A stretch of 64,000 bases of DNA from Rhabditophanes sp. KR3021. Taxonomy: Eukaryota > Nematoda > Chromadorea > Rhabditida > Alloionematidae. Of the stretch, positions 1-13,070 are shown piece by piece (positions within the stretch are counted from its first letter, which is position 1; every line of letters starts with the position of its first letter). Both the position numbers and the translations under genes were made by a program. A model generated the notes under the pieces. That model was not told the DNA's origin. It did not search any database and saw only the letters and a list, made by a program, of their open reading frames with translations. The DNA lies in assembly GCA_963281155.1 (NCBI GenBank), contig CAUJLY010000004.1, positions 5,642,001-5,706,000 of the forward strand, given 5' to 3'.

Positions 1-1292
1 GTAGTTTGGTCTGACGACCCGTTTTTTTCTGTCAAAATTGAGATTTGATCTAACGATAGTAGGATCTAAAATTCATTTAATAAAAACTCATAATGGATGA
101 CGTTACCTTTTCAACAACTGTCACTGGATTGCTTATTTTATTTAAATGATCCTTCCCTATCAATGGCATATTTGTTGATATTCTGGAAATTGGTTCTGCA
201 TCACAAACATCTCCCCCAGCTAATATGTTATTTAAAACAGTTGAAGATTGCTGTGAAGAAATATTCTTATTGTCTAAATTCTCCCATGCTGGATGATTTA
301 CAACAGATATTATTCTTGACTAAAAATAAATTTTTTCTTGCATATGTAAAATTTTAAGGATTAATTACCTTCATCTTTCTTCTTAAGTTGTAATTTCTTA
401 TGTTGTCAACTGCTTCATTTAAATGTTTTCTTTGAGGAACCGATTTATCACTAATCCAGCGATGTTTAAGACAATCAGCAGCGCTGATTCGTTCTTCAAA
501 CTTTGGATTTAACATTTTTATTAGTAGATCTTTTGCAGGTTCCTGAATAACATCCCAGTGCGAACCTTCCAAATTAATAACACCCTTTTTTATAGATTCA
601 TAAATATATTCCGTAGGACCATTAAAGGGTAATTTTCCAGAAAGTAACAAATAACAAACTACCCCTGCTGACCAAATGTCAGATGCAGTGTTATATGGAC
701 TTCCAAGTACCATTTCTGGAGCCATAAATTGCGGGATACCAACTTTTCCCTGATCGCAAAAACTGTCCTTATTAAGTAGTCGAAAAGCAGATGTAAATCC
801 TCGTACTTTCAAGGGCGCATTGTTATCCCTTCCAGCTAATAAAATGTTATGTGGTCGGACGTCACGATGAATTATAGCTAATGTATGCATATAACATAAT
901 CCTTCCAATAATTGTTTTATGTAATGAGATGCAACTGCTTCGCTATAAACAAATCCTGAAGATGCCCGTTTAACTATTTCAAAACAGATATCAGATCCAT
1001 CTAAGTGTTCGAAAATCATGTGAACTGAATTTTCGCCTTTAATCACATTTTGTAGTTGTATTAAATAGGGATTATGTAATTTGGAACAAATTTCGATTTC
1101 TTTGTCAATGTCTTCAATTTTGTATCCTATTGAATTTTTTAATCTTCCAATTGATATGGTTTTGACTGTAAAAGCTTTGCCTGTGCTTCGTTGAATAACA
1201 CGGTAGATTGAAGATAATGGACCTTTCTCAATGATATCTACAATTTGATAGGAATGTGTTAAAAGAGCCGTTTCATCGTTATCCGGCATCAT
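1..1292 (-). CDS. CASK: CASK-type MAGUK, N-terminal CaMK-like kinase domain (partial)
   Basis: N-terminal part of calcium/calmodulin-dependent serine protein kinase CASK, a membrane-associated guanylate kinase scaffold at synapses and cell junctions. Exons read on the minus strand are 369-1292, 107-319 and 1-65 (open at the window edge), all joining in phase 0. The first exon encodes a CaMK-like kinase domain with the CASK signatures LCFEIVKRA-like, GFVYSEAVASHY and FMAPE. The catalytic loop reads HRDVRPHN, so the usual HRDxK lysine is Arg, and the DFG position reads GFT. The third exon (ILLSLDQISILTE) resembles the start of the first L27 region of CASK (VLDSLEEIHALTD). The PDZ, SH3 and guanylate kinase parts would lie beyond position 1. 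ATGATG at 1292 is a good start: about 20 residues precede the Gly-loop, as in the family. Confidence 0.9.
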
Positions 1293-4200
1293 TAGATCAT
1301 AAATAGATGTGTCTCTAGAATTGACTATAAATAAATATTTTTTCTATTTTCGACTATTTTCGAAACTTTGAACTATTTTTAGTTGTGATTTAAAAATACA
1401 AAAGTACCGATTCTTTAAATCGCGTCATAGACAATCCCAAAATAGAATAATATTAATAAATAATTGTTTCTGTTGAATAAATTGTATTCAAACTGAAAAA
1501 TGGTTTTATTAGCACATAACTTATTAAATATAAAGAGGTAATTAAAAATTTCATTTGACGGAGATGGGTGAGTTTGAGAATGAATGAAATGTATATGAAG
1601 ATATTATGTGATGATATGATGAGCAAATACGATACACCCAAAAAACATACTAATGTTTGCATCTTTTTTATTGTAATTCAAGTTTTTAAACATAATTAAA
1701 TTAAGAATGAAGTTATTTTAAGAAGTAAGCAGACACAGATTTATACCTCTTAATCAAATTTTAACTAACCGAGCCACCCTCCAACTAAAAGAAAACAATA
1801 GTAGCCACCTTACAAATTCAGATTGATCTGTTAGCAAACATCGCTCTATACATAATTCAACATTAATTTGACTAAATGAAATTGTCATTAACAAATGGAA
1901 GAAGATATGTAATGTGTAGTAGGTAAGGTACAACATAAATGATAAAAGCAAATTGAGAAGTGGTATTTTGTAAGTAGCAATATATGCAAACTTTATTGGT
2001 ACAAATTTTGATTTAGGACAAAATGGATTGATATCATTTGTATTGATTCGAGTAAATAAATACAATTTTAATCAGGAGACCGATGAAAATGTATGATGGT
2101 ATTTAAAAAACGTAGGCCACTCGTCAATAAGATATTTGGCTCCATGAATACCGGGTAGCTAAGATGGAACAATGCAAAAAGCGATTAAAGACCCTTTTAG
2201 GCACTTTAAGACAACCCAATATTTTATTATACCTATTGAGGGCTAAAATATATGGCCATTGTTAACATTTTTGCTCAATAACATGGATTGTATTAAGTCT
2301 ACAATTTAAACAATTTCCTGAATACTTTAAATATTCAATACCATTCACATATGCATATTTATCTTAAACTCGGTGCATTTGTGATGTATCTAATTAAAGC
2401 AATGATTATCCAAATAACAGATGATTTCGAAAATAGCAATAAGTTCGAATAAATATGAAAATGAATTCATAAAGAAGTTCAAAAATAATAATAAGTGCAA
2501 ATAGATTCCAATAATTATAAATAAATTTAGTAATTACATTATAAAAGTGAAGGGTAGAAATGGAATTATATGAGAAAGAATACATTCGGCCTTTTAATGA
2601 TGTTTGATAAATAAGGCACATCAAAAGTTACATAAGCATATATCTCAGAAGTATTGAAGAAGATACTTGTTTTGGCTGGTCATATTTATTAAAGATACAG
2701 ATTGGGTGATAATAATGGTTTGGGATTTAGTTGGTAGTAAACTGTAAATAGAAAATGAGGCAATCCCTATTTCACTCCATGTTTCTCTCTGTATTTGCAT
2801 CTTTTTAGACACCAGACTTATGCCAACTTTGATAGGATGATATTTAATTTAGGAAGTAGTTGACTTGATTATACCAAATTAAATTAATGTAGTTAATTAT
2901 AGCCCCATCTCTGGGTTTATATACTATTATGTACTGTTTGCCTAGGAACGTTAAAAAATAAATATAATATCAGGAAATAGTAAACATCAAACATATTTTT
3001 GTTATTCCTAACAATAATTTTTACCACATTTTTACAGCTTTAAAAGTGATTGATAATTTCTTCAAAATAACAATGCACGCTGATTTATAAACATTCACAC
3101 AGTAATTGTTTATTTAAAAAATAAATTTTGTCAAGTTTAATTCGAATAGTAAACTGATACTTGTTCTACTTAGAAAATAAAAATACTTAAAATATTTATG
3201 TCCTATAAGAAGATGATAGTATTACAGGGATGATGATAATGACAATAATATACCTTTATTCATAAAAGACAATAAGAAATTATTTTGGATAATAAGAGGT
3301 AATTTTATAAATAAGTATTGTTTCAGCCAAAATTTTAAATTTGATACAACATAAATATTTATTACTTCAAAATATTATTAAGAGGTTCATAAAAGCACTT
3401 TAACGCTCATAACTTAAAGTTCATTCAAAATGACTTTAATATTTCAACAAAAAGCTAAAATAAATAATATTTGCTTTAAGTTCCTTGTAAATGGATGATA
3501 ATGATGTTCTTAGAAAAATAACATGCGAAAAATATCTCTTTTATTATTTATCAAATGTTATCATTGAAATCAAGTAACACGTTCAGTATAGTTGAAAACA
3601 AATATAATAAGTTTTTGAAACAAAACAACACAATATTTTACACCTTTAAAAGCTTTCCTAATGAATATTTGAAAGAAGATAAACTTTGGAAATGAATAAA
3701 ATTTTAATTTTGCTAAGTTAAAAAGGCTTTTGTTTGTTGCGCAAAATAACTAGTTTTGTTATCATTTTACTCACAAATGTTTATATATTAAGTTGGAGAT
3801 CAATATGATTGTAAATAAGTTAACTGAGATTAGATTTTGTTAATTCAATATCATTTTACAACATTAAACACCTTCGCTATTTGATTAATGACTGTATATT
3901 TTATATCTTTAAGGAGCATATGTTAAACTTAATCACTATTGAAGTACTAATTAATCACCCTTCTAAATTACATTCAATTAGGCATATAATGAATTCAGTT
4001 TATCTATTAATTATTGTCTATTAAGATGAGTACTGAAAAATTATTTTCAACTACGAGATTAAACATTCATTATTATACCTAAATGATTAATTAGCAAAAT
4101 ATTCTATTACAAATTTCATTCACACATTCATTACACACCAAATTTCATGGCACTTTTGCTGACCAAGATTGTTCATTATGTCATAATAACGGGGTATAAT

Positions 4201-6525
4201 TGCTAAGCTATACATTATTTAATAACCTTATGTTCCTATTAGCATTATTATTTGCCCTTTATTTTGAAACAATGAGAGTGTGATATATTGTTGATAGTAA
4301 TACAGAGAGTAATATAATATCTTTCTATGAAATGATATTTTAGAAGAAAATGGAAAATTGGTAAGTATAGTAAATGAATGTGAGAAAATAATAGAATGTC
4401 GTTCAGACATTTTTGAAATATATGATTGTATGTCTAATTAAATTAGACTGAAAAGAAGAGAAACAGTAAAAAGTAAATACAATAATGAATCATAGAGAAA
4501 AGAAAACCTTTTAAAGAACCATTAGCAGAATTGTGGCATTAGAATAAAGCTGCAATTAATTTGCCAATTTAGACCATCTAGTGTATTTAAAAATTTTATT
4601 AAAAACATTTTATATCTTGCGTGATAAAACGTTGATGTGAGCTTTACAAACTCCGAGCAAAATTTAATCTTAGCATGGGTTGTCCTTATACTCATACGCA
4701 AGCAATTATCAACTAATTAAGAGTCACAACATATATTTTATTGAAAGATGCCATACATGAAACTTAATGTTCAGCCATCATTCTATGCCGTATGTTGCCA
4801 TTTAGATATGAATACTTTTAATACTAATTATAAATAACTAATCTAAATATCTACATAATTTTATATAAATGTCTTCAATAATTTGTCCCTTAATGTTTGC
4901 TATAATTTGTGATTATTAACGCATTTTTAAATTATGAGTAATTGTCAAATTAAGAAATATAATATTTGATAAATATACTACTGCAGTTGTGAGTGATTTG
5001 CTTCGTTTTTAATTATTGTGTGTAAACAAATATGTAGGGAAAAAAGTTCAATAAATGCATACATGTTTAAAAATGAATGCCCTTGATATATAGTTGACAT
5101 TTTGTTTAAATAATTATTAAAAGACGGGCCAAACAAAAAATTATGTGCCGAAAATATAGGTTTATTCATTTCGATAAAGAATGTTTTTGTTGCAAAAAAT
5201 AAGTATATAGATGAAAAAAGTTAAAGGAAATAATGATAGTGATGATGGTAGGAGATACTTTATTATGATTGATAAAGCATATTACTGGCTAGAACAAAGG
5301 AATTTTTGTTATATTAAAATATCTACTTTATCAGAGTTATTACTTTTACCATAAAATAATATATGCTATGACCTTTTAAGAGAAAACTATAGTAAGTTTA
5401 ATGAACCATTACTAGACGCCTATCTTCAAGTAATATGAGGAAACAAAAAGTTATTCTTGGAATTTTTTCCAAATTTTAATTAAAATCGGCGATAATAAAG
5501 TCACCAAATATTATTATCAATAAAATTTAAAACTATAAAAAAATATTTTGATATAAATAACAATAATTTGGATGAATTATTTTTAGGAAATGGCTATGTA
5601 AAGCTGACTATGGGCACTATTTTTAATTTGGTTTAATTCCAAATTAGTATAACTATTAAAGAGGAGAAGATTATTATGTTGGTATTTTGGGTAAAATAGA
5701 AAGAAGAAAATAAAATGTATCAAATTGTTTGCTATTAATATTATACATAAACCAATAAATTCTTCAAATAAATTCATAAATAATCTTTACCATTTCAAAA
5801 AGCTAATCATTGGATATAAAACGATTATAGAAGAAAATATATTTATTGTCAAATCAAAACAGATTACTATTATTACATTATGTCGTCTTTTGAATAAAAA
5901 TGATAACTTGAGGATAATTACTTATAATATTGATGAAACAGTATACCCAATCTTTTAATAACACTAATCATTTTTTGATAGGAAAGTTTCTTTTGAAGGA
6001 AAATGAATTTTTCTATTTCGCCTTTGGGGGCCGCATTCAATGTTACCTTGATAATCATATCTATCAATTGATTCGCCATCATCAGACACGATATATACAG
6101 TTACTCCAAGTAATGCGCCAATGCTGAAATTACAGTTAGGAAAAATGTCTTTTAATAAATTATGCTTACAACAATAAAGCCAAAATAAACGGTTGATTAA
6201 AACCAAATACGGACATAAAGCCACCCATTTTATATGTTTGCTGTAATTAGTAATGGCAATAGTCGATAAAATTTATCTAATTTAATTTAGTTTGATCCTA
6301 AATTGGGTGTATATATTAAAGATAAAAAATATATGGCAAAATGGCTATATGGCCCAATCGATTTTAAGTTGGAATAGATGTATTTACTTTACTAACGGCG
6401 CCAGTCAGCTGTCGCTACGGAGTAGTTAGAGCATAAACAATTCTAAGAGGTTTTGTCAATTTGTTTGAAAGGAAGTTACATAATTTTATATTCCTAAAAT
6501 GCATTATTACAACAAAAGTAGATAT
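1293..6525. other. AT-rich intergenic region
   Basis: About 5.2 kb of AT-rich sequence between the CASK start and the 3' end of the kelch gene. Only short chance ORFs occur and none shows a family motif or convincing exon structure, apart from the kelch-like relic exon at 6047-6123, listed separately. No RNA gene or clear repeat was recognised. Upstream CASK regulatory sequence may lie here but cannot be pinpointed. Confidence 0.6.
6047..6123 (-). pseudogene. Isolated kelch-repeat-like relic exon
   Basis: A 77-nt stretch bounded by a good acceptor (pyrimidine-rich, TTTCAG) and a GTAACA donor encodes IGALLGVTVYIVSDDGES followed by IDRYDYQ. This matches the kelch pattern in which a hydrophobic strand is followed by a Gly-containing turn and a xxxYDxx strand, although the GG doublet is replaced by SDDG. 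It lies about 400 bp downstream of the stop of the BTB-kelch gene on the same strand. It may be the remains of a duplicated kelch gene or an alternative 3' exon. No partner exons were found around it. Confidence 0.35.
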
Positions 6526-8391
6526 TCAAATATGTGTTATAGAATAACTGGACATTTCAAAAGGCAACGATGATTCCAATTCGCTCCATTCATCTTTTTT
6601 GATATCGTAACACCATGTGGCTTGTGTATCAACAAGAGAAAAATTAACAATATTTGAACCACCAAGAACAAATATTTTGTTTTGATGAAGAGTTCCATGC
6701 GCTAAACAAACTCCAACAGGCATATCCTTAGCAACACGCAATGAATTTGCTCTAATGTCATAAACGGAGACTCTAGTATGAATTTTGTCACTATATCCAC
6801 CACAAATATAAATTTCCTCGCTATTTGAGACAAATGTTGAATAAAATCTGGGTACTATAAACTGCGTTAATCTATCCCAATGGTTTTCACGAGGGTCAAA
6901 TCTAATACATAAATCATTAGTATTTATAGACAAACTAATTACCTCATTAAATGTTTAGTTTCAGATCCTGGCGTCAAGTAAATGACTTGATCTTGGGCCA
7001 AGCCGTTGAAGCCACAACTAGCCACCGGAATTGGAGCATCTTGGTACCATTCATTTTTTTCGGGGTCATATCTGAAATAAAAAGATGATATTTTTACTTA
7101 AACAACCTACCTTTCTACCGAGGCCAAATCCGAATATCCTTTTATTTTTCCACCGATGGCATATATTTTTTCATTTACACAAGCACTGCCAAACCATTTT
7201 CTAGGTATAAGCATTTTACAAGATGTATCAAAGGTTTCCATAGTCTCCAAATTTAAACTATCATTATAAATTAAGATTGTATTTAATTTACTGACGACTT
7301 ACATTTCCATATCGTCTAGAATTCCTCCTTTATTGTCCCCTCCATAAACTAAAACAGTGTTTCCAATTTTGTTCGATGCATGACATCTTCTTTCCTTAAT
7401 TGTTACAGTTTCCTGAGTCATTTTTAATGTGGCTGGATCAAAACAAACAACTTTATCAAACGCCGGAGTTCCTCCAACTAAAAACAATAAGGATAAATCA
7501 TTTAAAATTTAATAGCATACACAAAAGGACTTTTTCATTGACATTTCCAATATATTCGTTTAACAAATGTTGGCCGGTTTTTGTTGTCAAAAATTCAAAA
7601 ACATCCGTTGCTTCCAAAACAATTGGATTTTTCAAAACAGTTCCGATGACAAAATTGTGGGAGAGTCTTTTAATATCCAATAAATTAATCAAGCTCAGCC
7701 ATTTGCATTTTCTTTCTTCAAAGCGAAACAATGTCCATGAATAAAATAATTCAAATAGATTTTGGTTGGATATTTCTTTTATAGTAGCATTTGGAAACAG
7801 TTCTACTAAATGCTCATAGGACAATTCAAAAAGAGATGAAGACTTGATAATTTTCTAAATTAAGTATTGTAAAGCACGTTAAAATATCTAATTACCGAAA
7901 TGTTTGAAATAATCTTAAGAATAACTTGTTTTCTGTAGACTTTTAACTTTTCGTATTGTGTATGAAGATAGCATTCAATGAACTCTTCTTCCAACATATT
8001 ATTTTCAATCCATTGAAGGGAAAGTATCTAAATTTGTAAATATTAATGTTTTAAATAAGCTAATGTTACTTCAAGAATCGGTATATCTATTTCCTTTTGA
8101 ACATTCATTAAAGATAAAAATCTTTCTTTGTCCAATGAAAATTTAGCCTTATTGTTCAAATACTTGATATAAACATCGAAGTCCTCTTTTTCAACATTTT
8201 TTATTTCAAAGGAATCTACAAATGAATAGTTTAAAATAATATTTCAACAGCCTACCCTGAGTCAGATTAGCATTGAATAATTCTAGAAAGTATGAACAAT
8301 TTTCAGAAACAGCAGATCTATTAACCTTAATATAGTCAGATCCAAAAGTCAATCTCACGTCGGGAAATGTTGATGCAGTCCACTTAACCAT
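6526..8391 (-). CDS. BTB-BACK-kelch protein (KLHL-like)
   Basis: Predicted substrate adaptor of Cullin-3 ubiquitin ligases. Eight exons on the minus strand join cleanly: 8256-8391, 8070-8215, 7896-8027, 7521-7854, 7303-7477, 7111-7257, 6943-7071 and 6526-6901, giving 524 codons plus stop. The introns are about 40-50 nt. The N-terminus (FPDVRLTF, then SENCSYFLELF) is a divergent BTB. The middle (SLQWIENN, YEHLVELFPN, FRFEERKCKWLSL) fits BACK. The C-terminal half carries about five or six kelch blades, including VYGGDNKGG, YAIGGK, ERYDPEKNEWY, RFDPRENHW, YICGGYSDK and FVLGGS. The first ATG is at 8391; the codon nine bases upstream is TTG. Low BTB conservation suggests a fast-evolving family member. 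No one-to-one orthologue is claimed. Confidence 0.85.
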
Positions 8392-11091
8392 TTTAAGCAA
8401 GGATGATTATCAAAGTCTGAAGTGTCATTTTATAGCATGGTTCTTAGACTATTGTATTACTTCGTTAAGCACATTATTAAATACAAATCGAGCTTAAAAT
8501 ATGTCCTTTCCGTTGTACAATCAAACAAAATAATTATCTGATAAAAAGTACCATTGATGATGTATATTTAAAATCATACGCATATAGTATTACTCATTGT
8601 GAAACACTTCTTACTCAATCATGCCATTGAATAAAGATCAATCTTATAATGTGACTTTTTTCAGCATAAAACAATTGATAAAATAATCATGTGATACGTA
8701 TTTTACTTAAACCCATGACACTTAAATATTTATGTACAGTTTGGCAAAAAGTAATTGTAAGTGGTATTCTTTTAAAAAATGATAAATGCGGAATATTTAA
8801 TTTCTTTGAAAATGTTTATCAACTTTGAACCGTCAATTTTTGAAGCTAGGTGCTTACATGAGATGATGAATTGTTCTGTTTTTGCCAAAGTATATGCCAG
8901 GTACGTTAAAGTTTATTTGTTTTCTAAAAAAGAATTTCGAAAAGCCAAAAGAATTACAAAATGTATAAGATAAGCTGAAGATAAACTATTTGACGAGAAA
9001 TTTAATTTAATAACAAACAACAACTTATTTAAATTTTTGTCCCAATTGTTGCTTTTATTTAACTTTTCAAATGACAAACTATATTCTCATCAAAAATTAC
9101 TATTGTTATTCTACTTAACGCCCACCACCAAACAATCACCTTCGGATAATGACTTATTTTAAGCTTTTTAAGCTATTTGTTTCTAGCTAGCAAGCTAAAA
9201 ATCTAATATCATTAATCTTTTCAAAAATGGAAAGAATGATGCTTATTTTGAGTATTGCTTTGGAAGACTTAATTGTATGTCCATTTTGGTTTCATGTTCA
9301 AAAATGACGCATTTAAATAAATAATATTGGCTTTCCATTAATTTCACACCTTTTGATATGTGACGTTATTTTTATTTGATAAAATGACAGCAAAACATAA
9401 ATTGTTTTTGAAATAAAGCGCTCATATTTTTAATTTATGTCATCTTTTGTGTCTTTTTAATTAATATTTACACCTTTTACAACTCCATTCATTATATTGC
9501 TGCTTTCAATTAGTTGTTGTACTTTTGTTGGGTCTCATAAATATTATTGTGATGTGAAGGCATTGTTTTTGACATTTTATAATTCATATCTACAAATTGG
9601 TTCCGACCAATTTACCATATTAGAGTAAGTCATTGTGTAAAGATCCTCTTAAAAAATTGAATCGTACATAAAGTTTGACTCGAGGATGCAATTTAATGCT
9701 TTTCCATCAAATTTACTACATTCCTTAAAGGAAACATTAAACTTGCCTTCAGCTCACATTCTTATTTTATATATTCTTCATCTTTCTTCCTTCAAATTAT
9801 TATCAAACAGTAAACAAACGGTTTAACTGTGAGAATTTGTTAGCGTTTAAATTGGAACCAACACATGAAATGTACACACAGTGTATATTTATACAAATGA
9901 AGATATAAATAATTGGAGTGAATCTACTGATATAAAAGATGATTAAGGTCTAAAATTGTTCACATGAATATTTGCCAATCTTAGGCGACTTCCTTTCAAT
10001 AAAAGACTGCTGCTATTCAAATTACTTACAAATGGAAGCACAAATTGAATTGTACTGTCAATTATCCTTATTAAAAAATTATTCTTCCAACCAGTACAGC
10101 AATCTTTCCTTTGTCTAATCAGCCATAATATAGCCAATTCATTTTTTCATAATATTTTTTGAATTTATTTTAAATCTTCTCCTTCTTGTCTTATTATTTT
10201 TAATTTCCCGAAAGGAATTTATAATTTGAAAAGGGAATATTCAATGAATTATTTAAAAAGCCGAGATTATTATAATATGTTTTCTAAATTTCAAAACTTC
10301 GTATTGTGATTTAGTCCGTACGCCAAACTATGCTATATATGAGTAAAAAAGTTAGGTATACTTATTTGGGCTCAATTTCTCCCAAAAGATTGATGTACCA
10401 TATAATATTCTTAAAAAATTGTTGATAGGCAACTTCAGACTACTTATTTTAAGATATTTATATAGTGCCCTTTTTACAAATGATATTAGATATAAGTAAA
10501 TTTACTTTTGAATGTCTACTATAAATGTATTTTTATTACATTCTTGGTGCGAAACTCAATTTTGATGTCTTAACAGATTTTCAAATCAAATTTCCCTTAT
10601 TTAGTTTTTTTAAAATTGGTTCGCCAAAGATGGTTATTTTTAAGGATGTGTAAGTTATTTCTTAACATGTTCAAGTCAGTCAATTTAAAATTGGCAATGT
10701 ATGACAATATTTATGGAGTAATGTGATATTAAAATACTTTAGCGTTTGTTTGATGTTTTTACAAACTTTGTTCTTATTTTAGAAGACAAGCTTGAATGGC
10801 TTTGAAGGGTGACACAATTTTAAGCTTACATTTTATAAAATTCTGTGTTTTAGTTCTTTAAAGTCAGCACTTGTGTTTTTTAGCGAAGAAATTTATTTGT
10901 TACGTAACAAATCATAATTACCCATTCTATTGTTTTTGGAGCTGTTTAAGTGTTTATTCAACGGATTATATTGTTACTTTGAAAATAACACTTCTTAACT
11001 TGAATATTTCCAGGAATTTGTATAAAGAAAAGTTGACAGATTGCGTAAGTAGTTTGATTAAAAGTATACCAGTCAACGCATTACAATTGAA
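8392..11091. other. Intergenic region, no gene seen
   Basis: About 2.7 kb of AT-rich DNA between the start of the kelch gene and the small gene at 11.09 kb. ORFs here are short, lack exon-boundary logic and match no family I recognise. No tRNA-like or long repeat structure was seen. Confidence 0.55.
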
Positions 11092-11469
11092 ATGTTTGCT
11101 AAATCTTCCACAACTTTTGTCAAAGTAATCGACTCACCTCATCGGCGTCGATCTTCTGAGGTAAGTTAAAGATAACATTTTTTGTTATTCATTTAGAAGT
11201 GTAAATGTGTATATTAATTACGTTTTGCTATTTTAAATTTTGCCACCCATCAATCATAAAATTATGTTGTTTAATTTTAGGTAGATCGGGTAGTTCATAG
11301 AAGATTTAAACAAGCTCCGGCATTGTTCAAAAATCATCCTGCATTAAATGGATGTTTGGAAAGAATTTATTGGTCGGCCAGAGCCATTCAATACCGTCTA
11401 TGTTTTGAAGACAAAGGTAAATTAAGGGAAAATATAAAAATAAAAAATATTTTATACCACTTACAATAA
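11092..11469 (+). CDS. Small basic protein of unknown function
   Basis: Two exons look real. The first (11092-11160) encodes MFAKSSTTFVKVIDSPHRRR and ends in a GAG|GTAAGT donor. The second starts at 11281 after a TTTTAG acceptor, in phase 0, and encodes HRRFKQAPALFKNHPALNG, then RIYWSARAIQYRLCFED. It can either read through to a TAA at 11467-11469 or splice out at a weak GTAAATT donor at 11417. Codon use and composition differ from the surrounding AT-rich DNA, which supports a coding role. I do not recognise the family. It lies upstream of and parallel to the KChIP-like gene and could be an alternative 5' part of it, but the splice phases I can see do not match that gene's exons. Confidence 0.5.
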
Positions 11470-13070
11470 ATGTGGTATGAAAGTACATTTAATTTGATAT
11501 ATTTGAAAGACAAATTACTGAGTACGAAATATGTCCATATTGTTTTGATAACAAATAAAAATACAATCATTGATATGATATGTCGCCTTTGAAAGTATTA
11601 AATTTCAGTGTAGTTAAAGTTGGCTAATAATTTGTTTTTTAATCTTAATATTCAACCAAGAATTCCGCATATTTTTAAATGACATTTTATAATCCATTAA
11701 GAATAATTGTTTGTTATAAACTAATTATGTATTAAATGACAACATAGCAAATTACTATGTATGCTAGTGCTTAATTTTACTAAATTATGATAAATTATAG
11801 TGAGGGTAAGATTAATTTATAATATTATGTAAGCATATTTTTATAAAAATATTTCTACCCTCCAAAATAAATCTTCCTTTATTTTTTTGACTTGTGCATC
11901 GTGGTTGTTCCAGTAAAGTCAAATAGTATTTGTTCAAAATTGTATTTATTTTAATCCTATTTTTAGTTGTTAATTTAGTGCTTTTGGCTAAATGTTATTT
12001 TATGGACTTTCATGGAATTAACTTATTAAATGTAACATATTCTATGATAGATAGATATTTCATCCGATTGATTTGGCAAATATTTTTTTGGAACTAATTA
12101 GGATGTCTTTTCAAATATGCAAATACTTATAGCGAAATATGTCTTTGTATGCTTGCAATTTCAACTATGATATCTTATTTATTACTTTTAACCGCCACGA
12201 GGCATTTCCGATGATAATTTATCTTGATATCGTCTTAGAAATGTAAGCGTATAATTTAAAATTTATCCTCTTTTACAAGTAAAAAAGAATAGTTAATGTA
12301 ACCTTTTAATAGACTATTACATAATCTAATAGAACTCATTTTTATTTTGATTTAAATATCCCATTAGATATAAGTGCATACTGAAACAAATGCTCATATA
12401 TGTTAGTTTTTGCATAATGGGCTCTTTATTGACAAATACATTGGACCATTTATCAACCATTTATCATAGTAGTAAACTAGTAGAAATATTATTAAAGACC
12501 AACAAATTTCAACTTACAGACACTTGTTTAGTTTTTTTGGTTTATTTATTTGACTAGATTTTGCCTAATTTAAGTAAAAACAAGACAATTTTATGGCACA
12601 TGACCCAATACTTTATTTTAGCTAAATAATAAGCCTAGAATAAGACATACTCAAGCCAAATCTATTTTATAAAAGTATCATAAAAATAATAATTAAGAAT
12701 TCACCACATTCTACTTTAATTCACTTAAATAACCACCAAATGAATTCTGATGTAATCAGCATAAATTCCTTTTATGATGTCATGCGCTTATTCTTTAGTA
12801 AATTAAATTTATAATACAATGAGTTTATCCTTCTGTAATTACAATTCCATCAGTTTATTCTTTTGTAAATTACAGTTCTATACGTTTATACCGCTGTAAA
12901 TTATATACTATGCTATGAGTTTAACCTGTTGCAAATTATGTACTATACCATGACTTTTTGTTGTTGTTAAATAATGTTATAGTAAAGTCTTACAAATATA
13001 TCATACTTATGTACTTGCACCTATTTAGTTACACTTTTGAATTAAAAACTTAATAAACTAAATCTTAAAA
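11470..13070. other. AT-rich intergenic region
   Basis: No supported exon was found in these 1.6 kb. The only structure noted is a short degenerate tandem repeat near its end, listed separately. Confidence 0.5.
12818..12956 (+). repeat. Degenerate tandem repeat, roughly 33-40 bp period
   Basis: About four imperfect units share the pattern AGTTTAT, a short C/T-rich segment, then TGTAAATTA followed by a TAC-containing stretch (around 12820, 12852, 12885 and 12918). The unit length drifts, so this is a decayed minisatellite. It lies about 120 bp upstream of the KChIP-like start codon. Confidence 0.55.

Noticed and set aside
1453..2065. Hydrophobic minus-strand ORFs downstream of the CASK start
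   Set aside because: Typical of AT-rich noncoding DNA; no splice logic or motifs.
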